Part shown: in pieces, positions 57,235-64,000 of the stretch
Layout of the letters: every line of letters begins with the position of its first letter
How positions within the stretch are numbered: position 1 is the stretch's first letter
Source: Lactarius indigo
Taxonomy: Eukaryota > Basidiomycota > Agaricomycetes > Russulales > Russulaceae
NCBI GenBank assembly: GCA_025766275.1
Contig: JAFKAC010000002.1
Coordinates: 2,542,001 to 2,606,000 of the forward strand
Reading direction: 5' to 3'
DNA length: 64,000 nt
Position numbers and translations under genes: made by a program
The notes under the pieces: model-generated
Told to the model about the DNA's origin: nothing
What the model saw: the letters and a program-made list of their open reading frames with translations, nothing else
Database searches by the model: none

Positions 57235-60163
57235 TTATGCTGAGCAGAGCACGTTCTCCGTGGCTGCTGCCCAGTATGTCGCATAAGCCGAACCCTCGAC
57301 TGCCCGTTGTACCGCCGCGTCAAGTGGTTTGCGAGGCTCAGCAGGTATGCGCGTCATGATAGTGACTACAGCATCTAGCGCAAGTCGTTGAATAGCGGTG
57401 TCCTCAAGTTTCATGAATGGCCCATGTAATTTGCCAAGCACGGGGTGTGTGATAGTGAAATATGGAATAAGGCGTGCGCAGAGTTGCGCAGCTACCTGGA
57501 TGTAGAGAGCGATTAAGTGTCCGTGGCTGTATCCTGGAACGTACAAGAACACTTGCGTTGGTGTTCCCTATAGGAGAACGGCGCTGAAATAGCCTGAGCA
57601 GAAAGCGAAGGATCACCTGGATACGATGTCAGTGGATTAATCACAACTGCGAGACGAGGCACTACCTCTGTGCACGAGAGGTTTGTGCCACCCAGCTCCC
57701 AAAGAGTTTTCGGAAGGTCTATCACCCATTCCTCGAACTTTTGGAGACTCCCCGCATTGCTGTTCACCCTGAAGGTGCCAGTATATCGCGGCGTTGTCTC
57801 TAGCTAAGGGAATTCGACTCAGATGTGGAGGCGCCATGCACGACTAGAGACCTACAAGTAACAGCCGCACAACGAAATCTACTGTTGGACGTTTAGCAGC
57901 GGCTGTAGAGGAGACCTGTCGTGCATGATCAAGCAAGATGCAGAGGATATCTATGTCTTCATCGATACCGCAATAATCGAGGTTGCTGTTCAGAAGCATC
58001 CAGAGCGTTGGGAGTAGTGCCATGTATTCCTGGGCTGTTATCTGTCGCCCTACTGTGTTTGGAGACCTGGAGATGCCGCACAGGAGACACGCAACAAAGT
58101 CCTTGACCTGGGAGATTTGTGTTTGGATCGAAGTGCCGTCACGTTATCTTGATATTTGATTGAGTTACAAGCGGTGTCGAACAAGCGAGAACTATAAGTG
58201 ATGTAAGTTCGCAGAATATAATGTTAAGGTCCTGCAGTGTTTGCTCGATCTGGTTTGAGGCAGGATAAACGAGCGGGCACATGCGAAACAAAGGGACATA
58301 CCTGAACGTCACGTTTGACGAGAGGGCTAGATAGAAATGGAAAATAAGGCGCCATTCTCCCTAGAAGGGCCAGTAGACTGTCTGAAAGAAAGCTTGTGTT
58401 GGCGTTTGACTGGAAAATTGAGCAAGGGGTGGTTAAGTGGTTAATCAGTGGCCCGCGATTCCTCACCTTCGTATCCTGGAGCAATGCACCATACAAGCTA
58501 TGATAGATGCCCCCTATGGCCGAAATAATGCCTAGCTCTGTCTGAGGGGGTACAGAGCTCGGTGTAAATACAGAAGGGGCCGAATCGAGGAAATTAGATA
58601 GCAGGACCGGGTGTAGTGCCCGAGCCAAACGCTAAAATCACACCGTGAATAAGATAGACGCAATGACGCGTATGGCGAACCATTTCGAAGTCTGCTTTCT
58701 TTTCTCCGATCCCAGAGTCCAGGTAGAGGTCGTTTCGAGACGTCGACGAGATCGTATCATGCAGATCTCGTAACGTGTATGACGTGTCAACAGACTCGGA
58801 CTGCACAGGGTTGCAGACAAACGCAAAGTCTTCCGCATCTTCAGAATCGACTTCAGCTTTCCAGAGACGTGTTACGGGTCTAGAGCCGGGTCGAAGATTT
58901 GTTGTCGGCAGAAAGAGTGAGTCGAAGGTCTTGTAGGCAGCTGGCTCGGGGAAAGCTGAGGAGAAGCACCAAGTTGAGTTTGACGAAATGGTTGTGAAGC
59001 TCTCGAAGCTCTCGTCGCCACTGAAGGAAGTAAGGCTCAAGGCCACACGTAGAAACTTTGACATTGAATTCAAGACGACGAGTTTTGACTGATAAGGAGC
59101 CGGTTACTCAGAAAGACCCGCGGAAGTATAAAAACCTCGTACGGCTGTCGACAAAGCAACCCCCGCAACAGAAGGTGTGTTGGAGCTTACATCTGTTTTG
59201 ACTTGCACATCAGTTTCGTAAAAGACTTGTGGGAGAACTACACTTACCCCCCTCCTCGTCCAGCTTCGTACTGACATTCAATATACTTAAGTAACCATTC
59301 AATACTCGCCGACCATGCCCGTTTTGCCCGTCCCTCCACCCGCACACAACGAGATCCGGAAATGTTTCCAGGTATAGGTCAAGAAACCGGACGGCATCAA
59401 TCCGGATTTCAGGAAATATATGGGTTTGGCCAGAGGTCGTGAAGAGAAGGAGTGTGGGCGAGTGAGGGGCGAGGCTATGCTGTAACACGGAGGGAATTCG
59501 GTGATTCGTCGCGAGCCGGGGGGAGAGTGGTGCTTACTATGGGGATACGAGGAAATAGCCACGTGAAGAAAGAGAGTAGTGCCCGACGAACACTCGCATC
59601 CTGTGCCATCTGTATTAGGTGAGTGCTTAAACAAGTGCGGGGCCATGCACCTCGCTTGCGATTAATCGTACGCAAGTTCCAATAAGCATTGCCAATGATG
59701 ACTCAATTAAAACCGGATAGGCCTCGAATAATTCACGCAGGCCAAGCAACGCATCTGAGAACAGTCAGTGCCGCATAAGAAGACGGGGCGTAGGGACGTG
59801 CCCTTCCTGATGCTGCTGTTGTGGTGCTTTAGGTGTGTCACTAAATCGGTAAATGTAAGTTTCCTCTTTGTAGTGGGAGCATTAGGGTTTTTCTCGAGGA
59901 CAATGCTCTGCGTCGGAAGTGCAATAGCTTGGGGCACGGTCAGCGATTTGCGGTCTGCATTATAAGAAATAACGCATACAGCGAGCCTTGAAGGAAGTAT
60001 CAATTTGGTTAGCTGCAGGCTTCTTGCCTTTTCCCAGCTTGAGTTTGGCTTTCTGTGAGCGGACCCGGATTGTCAGCCCCATTCACATCATAAAACCACG
60101 TCAGATTTGTCGTACAGAGAAGTCTGCCGCCTTTTCTTTCTTCTTCTTCGTCGCTTTTGGCAT
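57235..60163 (-). CDS. IPI1: Pre-60S ribosome assembly factor IPI1 (TEX10 family)
   Basis: Component of the Rix1/IPI complex in late 60S subunit assembly and ITS2 processing. It starts MPKATKKKKEKAADFS (60163-60116). Later exons read KAKLKLGKGKKPAANQIDTSFKA, SIVLEKNPNAPTTKRKLTF, DLVTHLKHHNSSIRKDALLG, LRELFEAYPVLIESSL, and DASVRRALLSFFTWLFPRIP, an Ipi1/TEX10 N-terminal signature with HEAT-like repeats. A long, less conserved C-terminal region follows to the stop at 57235 (LGIISAIGGIYHSLYGALL, SLLALLGRMAPYFPFL), longer than yeast Ipi1 and more like TEX10. The intron 59755-59801 appears to use a GC donor. Boundaries between about 57500 and 59200 were not all fixed. Divergent from the TRF4/5-type gene, 94 bp between ATGs. 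Confidence 0.82.
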
Positions 60164-60257
60164 CTTAGACGAAAGGATTGCGCGGGTGATTCGGCCCGCC
60201 CAAAGTTCGGCTAAGCGTGTATCACCGTCGCGAGCACCATTATCTTTGTCGCCTACT

Positions 60258-62437
60258 ATGCTACTCGACGGACCCTCCAGCTTACGACCAGAGCCGATAA
60301 ACACTACTTCTACAAACGATAGCGAAGCCCGTGGGAAAGGAGCCACTTTTGGTCCGACCAATGGTTCAGCCACTCTGGCAAAATCAAAGAGGAGTAAAGG
60401 TAAGGGCTCTGGGGCAGTGACACCCGTCCCGCCAGGCGAACAGAAGTCGCCCGCTACTTTTGAGGAACATTCATTTGAGAACAACGTGGATTTTATCGCA
60501 TTCGGGCTCGATCCGCACGAGCGCGACGGCAAGGAGGGCGACGACGAACTACGAGTGGGACACACAGCGAATTCCCGCGAACGCGACGGCGGGGATGGCA
60601 AAAAGCGCAGGTTAGATTTCGACCAGAATGACGGGTACAGTAACAAGAAGGAGCGCACGGATGCCGCATCGCGCAAGGCACCGTGGGTCACGGACGTTGA
60701 CTGGGAAGGAAGTACAAATGTGGCTGAATTGTATGTCTTTTTTCCATGAAGATGTATGATGATTGATGGCACAGAGTATAGACTACACCGAGAAGTTGGT
60801 GCCTTTGTGAGATACATATCGCCAACGGAAGAAGAGGATGAGGTCCGCTCGCTAGTCGTGACACTAATTTCACAAGCTATCACTAAAAGATTTCCGGATG
60901 CAAAAGTGCTCGCGTTTGGCAGTTACGAGACCAAGCTATACCTCCCGCTTGGGTGTGTGGCCGATACCACTTGCCGACTATTTTTCAACCTAACCGCGCT
61001 GAAGTGACATAGACTTAGTTGTCCTTTCTCAATCCATGGCGTACTCTGACCGGACCACCGTCTTACATGCTCTCGCCAATACACTCAAACGAGGGGGAAT
61101 AACGGATAAAGTGACCATCATTGCAAAGGCGAAAGTTCCCATCGTCAAGTTTGTTACAACCCACGGTTACTTCTCCGTTGACATTTCTATCAACCAGGAG
61201 AACGGCGTGGAGGCGGGAAGAGTGGTGTCTGGATTCCTATCTGAAATGCCTGCGTTACGGGCACTCGTTCTTGTCGCCAAGGCGTTTCTCAGTCAGCGGT
61301 CAATGAACGAGGTGTTCTCGGGCGGTTTGGGGAGTTACAGCATTGTCTGTCTGGCGGTGAGCTTCCTTCAAATGCACCCAAAGATACGGAGGGGGGAAAT
61401 CAACCCGGCACAAAACCTAGGAGTGCTGGTAATGGAGTTTTTCGAGTTCTATGGCTACTACTTTAACTACCACGAAGTTGGCATCTCATTACGAGATGGG
61501 GGGACCTATTTTAGCAAGGTTCAACGAGGTTGGGTGGACTACAGGCAGAGCTTGTTGTCGATTGAGGATCCAGCGGACCCAAGTGAGTTGCCCGAGTCGG
61601 CGTTTTGAGATCGTTGCCTAACAGATGGTGTTGTGGTATAGCGAATGATATCTCAAAGGGGTCGTACAATATCGCAAGAGTGCGCCAGACGTTCGCGGGA
61701 GCGCACGGTATCATGACAGCTGCGGCATACATGAAAGCTAATATTCTGAATTCACGGCGATCCGGACGCTCTATCACGCTACGTGGATACACTGAACCGA
61801 CGGACTTGAGCATATTATCAAGTGTCATAGGCGTCACCCAGGAGGTACGTCAGATCAAGGTTGTAGTGTGATCTTGGTCAGAATGTGTATATTCTAGACC
61901 ATTAATCGCCGGCGTGTCGTGCAAGAGGTATACGACAAGAGAGTGTTACATCGACTTGTTGGAGTTCCTCCAAGGACTACTGTCGTGCAGGACGTCCTAC
62001 GTCCGAATGGTACCGCGCAGTCAAACGGGAATGGGGCTTCTGCCATACAGTCCGCTTGGGAGCCGATGAACAGGTCCCGTGAATCGGATGGTGATGGTGT
62101 CGGTCGGAAGCCCGATTCTGCTGCGAAAGGGCAAGCCCGGGAAATCATCGACGTTGACGCAGACGTAGAGGAGAGCCGTTATGGGATCCCTCCGAGGAAG
62201 CGACAGAAAATGGGCCAACGATCTGAAACGCCAATTGAATTTACGACAGATTCAGACGAAGAAGCCAGTGATGAGGAGGTTGTGGTTTTGGAGTGCAACG
62301 AGACAAGGGACGAGAGCGGCGATGGGGTCGAGATGGGGACTGAAGGTGGGACTGAGAGAGGAGGTCGAGTGAAGATAAACCGGAAGCGCGCGTTTTGGGC
62401 TTCCAAGAGCGGAACCGTGACAGGGCCTGGGAAGTGA
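60258..62437 (+). CDS. Non-canonical poly(A) polymerase, TRF4/TRF5 (Cid14, PAPD5) type
   Basis: Adds oligo(A) to aberrant nuclear RNAs for exosome decay as the catalytic part of TRAMP. Five exons (60258-60730, 60782-60952, 61005-61582, 61642-61844, 61898-62437) give 654 aa. The first 160 residues are disordered and charged. The polymerase-beta fold shows LLHREVGAFVRYISPTEEE, FGSYETKLYLPLGDIDLVV (the GS and first catalytic D-x-D, split by an intron), and FSVDISINQENG (third Asp). The central domain has LVLVAKAFLSQRSMNEVFSGGLGSYSIVCL and LGVLVMEFFEFYG, as in Trf4/5. The C-terminus is Asp/Glu-rich with basic clusters (PPRKRQKM). It lacks an RRM or zinc fingers, which would be in partner subunits. 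Confidence 0.92.
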
Positions 62438-62715
62438 ATCCGGGCTTTGCCCCTAACCTTATCACCATCTGTCTTTCCCTTTCTTTCGCTTTTATATTTC
62501 CTTTCTTTTCCCCACTCTCCTCCGCTTGATACCACTCGGCACTCTGTTTCAGAGAGCTTCTCGTTACAACTCTTTTTTTTTTCACCTGCTTAAAGGTCAC
62601 CGGTCGCTCATTGCATACTTCGCTGCATTCATTCCCTCATTTTCACCATGCAAGTCTCTATTCTTCCTTTTTGTCTCTTCCTTTCGTAGCTTACTCCACT
62701 CTCATTTTACCCCAG

Positions 62716-64000
62716 GGCCGCAACACAACCTCCACCAGGAAACCTAAAAGACCGCATTGCAGCTCTTCAGCAACGTAACGGCACGCCGTCTCCAACATCA
62801 TCACCAACACCTCCTTCTCGAGATGCGTCCGTCACACCCCCGCGGGGCAGCCTCCGCGACAAGATTGCTAAGTTTGAGAGGAAAGGTGGCGTGCCTATTC
62901 CACGTGGTAGCTTCGCCATGGGTGTTCCCCCGCCTGAAGATGCTGGCTCTACAAAAAGTCGCGAGCTCTATGGGAACCGGGTCGCCGCTCTGGGAAAAGG
63001 GCGCCCTACCGCCCCAGGAAATTCTGGGAACAGGTCTGTCACGTCCCCAGCACCAATCTCTGCGACTCCAAACGCCCAGGTATCGTCCGACGGGAATGAC
63101 ACCGAGTTTCCAGCGCTTTTGGTGTCCGACACCACTTCCCACCTCGTTCCTCCATCCACGCCTCCCGAACGCTGTTTTTTGTCTGGCCCCATTGACAAGT
63201 CGGACGAGGTGCAACAAGACGCCGCAGAGCATACAAATGGTCCTCAGGAGAATTCTATACAACGAGACTCTGTCACTCAGCTTGGTGCCCTCCCCGAGAC
63301 ATATTCCGAGACTTCGGACTCTGTCATATCCTCTGCGAAAATTATAGAGTCTACAGTTTCGCTAGTGGACTCTCCCTCGTCGGCTGGACCGGCAGTTACC
63401 ACTCCTTCACTGATCGAAACTCCCGAGTATGTTCCCTCACCCCAGAAACCAATCGTGTCCGACACAATTTCGCCTCATGTCGAAAATCTTGACCATTCTG
63501 CCACCCAAAATGGGCTGGCTACGCCATCATCAGTCGAGTCCCATCAAGAGCATTTTCCCGTTGCCAAGCCCGCTATATCTACAGTTCAAACCCGCATCAC
63601 AGTCGACCAAGTCCCCATCAAGGAAGCCGCGTCGAGTCCACAGGGTTCTCAATTGGATCAGTCAACACGGAATGATCCTCTGACAGCGCCACTCGCCCAC
63701 TTTACTACATCAGCTGTCCCCCAACCGCCTTTGTCTAGTAATGTGGATCCAGCAGAAAATTTGAAAGGAGATACAGTTCCCAGTGCCTCCCACGTCAATA
63801 AGACAAAGACTGATTCACCAGTTGATTCCTCTTCCTCTTCCGCATCGAATATCGCGTTTCCCTCTAATACCCCTCTCAATACTCATTCTATTGTTGGAGA
63901 TTTCGACGACTCGACTCCAATGTCGCTGCCGCCTGCCACCGAAGCTGGTCGTCGGAGTTTTAGCGCCGTTGTGCATCGCAGTGATACTGACAAACGCCCA
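62716..64000 (+). CDS. Large low-complexity protein, 5' part (continues beyond window)
   Basis: After a likely acceptor at 62711-62715 the frame runs open to the window end. It begins AATQPPPGNLKDRIAALQQR and soon repeats a related motif, PRGSLRDKIAKFERKGGVP, followed by PRGSFAMGVPPPEDAG and SRELYGNRVAALGKGRP. The remaining 350 residues are Ser/Thr/Pro-rich and disordered. The upstream exon with the start codon was not found; the ATG at 62648 does not connect in frame. I remember similar FERKGG-PRGSF-ELYGNR strings in agaricomycete proteins of unknown function. No catalytic domain is seen in the part available. Confidence 0.6.

Noticed and set aside
60101..60883. 260-codon minus-strand ORF over the TRF4/5-type gene
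   Set aside because: Antisense to the conserved plus-strand polymerase gene; only its far end (60116-60163) coincides with the true first exon of IPI1.

Overview
The window is nuclear DNA of a filamentous fungus, most probably an agaricomycete basidiomycete. Nearly every gene is split by many short introns, mostly about 45-65 nt, with GT-AG ends. Gene content is typically fungal: a split Asn tRNA gene, TSC1, a basidiomycete-type BTB protein and a SAPS phosphatase subunit. No bacterial, viral or intact transposon gene was recognised. Coordinates for spliced genes are whole CDS spans; exon coordinates in the evidence fields were deduced by hand from splice signals and reading-frame continuity.

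Layout. 1-5.8 kb: 3' end of a TRAPP II subunit (TRAPPC10/Trs130), rRNA helicase RRP3, a 2-oxoglutarate dioxygenase, phosphoserine aminotransferase and a tRNA-Asn. 6.4-7.5 kb: a proline-rich unknown. 7.8-16.2 kb, minus strand: Hsp90, hamartin TSC1 and a glycerol-3-phosphate acyltransferase. 17.2-32.2 kb is densely packed: NAC alpha, TRM9, ALG13, P5C reductase, proteasome RPT3, cap-binding CBP20, an RRM-like protein, SNRNP27, eIF1, a FYV7-like protein, PP4R2, a PAP2 lipid phosphatase and mitoribosomal mL54. 32.2-35.8 kb is gene-poor. 35.8-40.9 kb: a DUF4203 membrane protein, a class III CoA-transferase (SUGCT-like), a BTB protein and a second tRNA-Asn. 40.9-50.3 kb is gene-poor, with one probable unknown gene at about 44 kb. 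50.3-64 kb: SAPS protein, AP-2 mu, FAHD1-like hydrolase, IPI1, a TRF4/5-type poly(A) polymerase, and the 5' part of a low-complexity protein running off the window.

Most genes are housekeeping genes. Ribosome biogenesis and RNA metabolism dominate (RRP3, FYV7-like, IPI1, TRF4/5, TRM9, CBP20, SNRNP27), with translation and proteostasis (eIF1, NAC, mL54, Hsp90, RPT3) and membrane traffic and lipids (TRAPPC10, AP-2 mu, GPT2, PAP2). Nine gene pairs are head to head with start codons fewer than 190 bp apart, so shared bidirectional promoters are the main layout.

I found no clearly new biological system. The most notable observations are: five apparent single-base insertions in three conserved genes, three of them clustered and mutually compensating in phosphoserine aminotransferase; two tRNA-Asn genes with identical mature sequence but unrelated introns; very small exons (6, 8, 9, 11 and 12 nt), 34-nt introns and two GC-AG introns; two perfect heat-shock elements in the Hsp90 promoter; and a (His-Asp)9 tract in NAC alpha.
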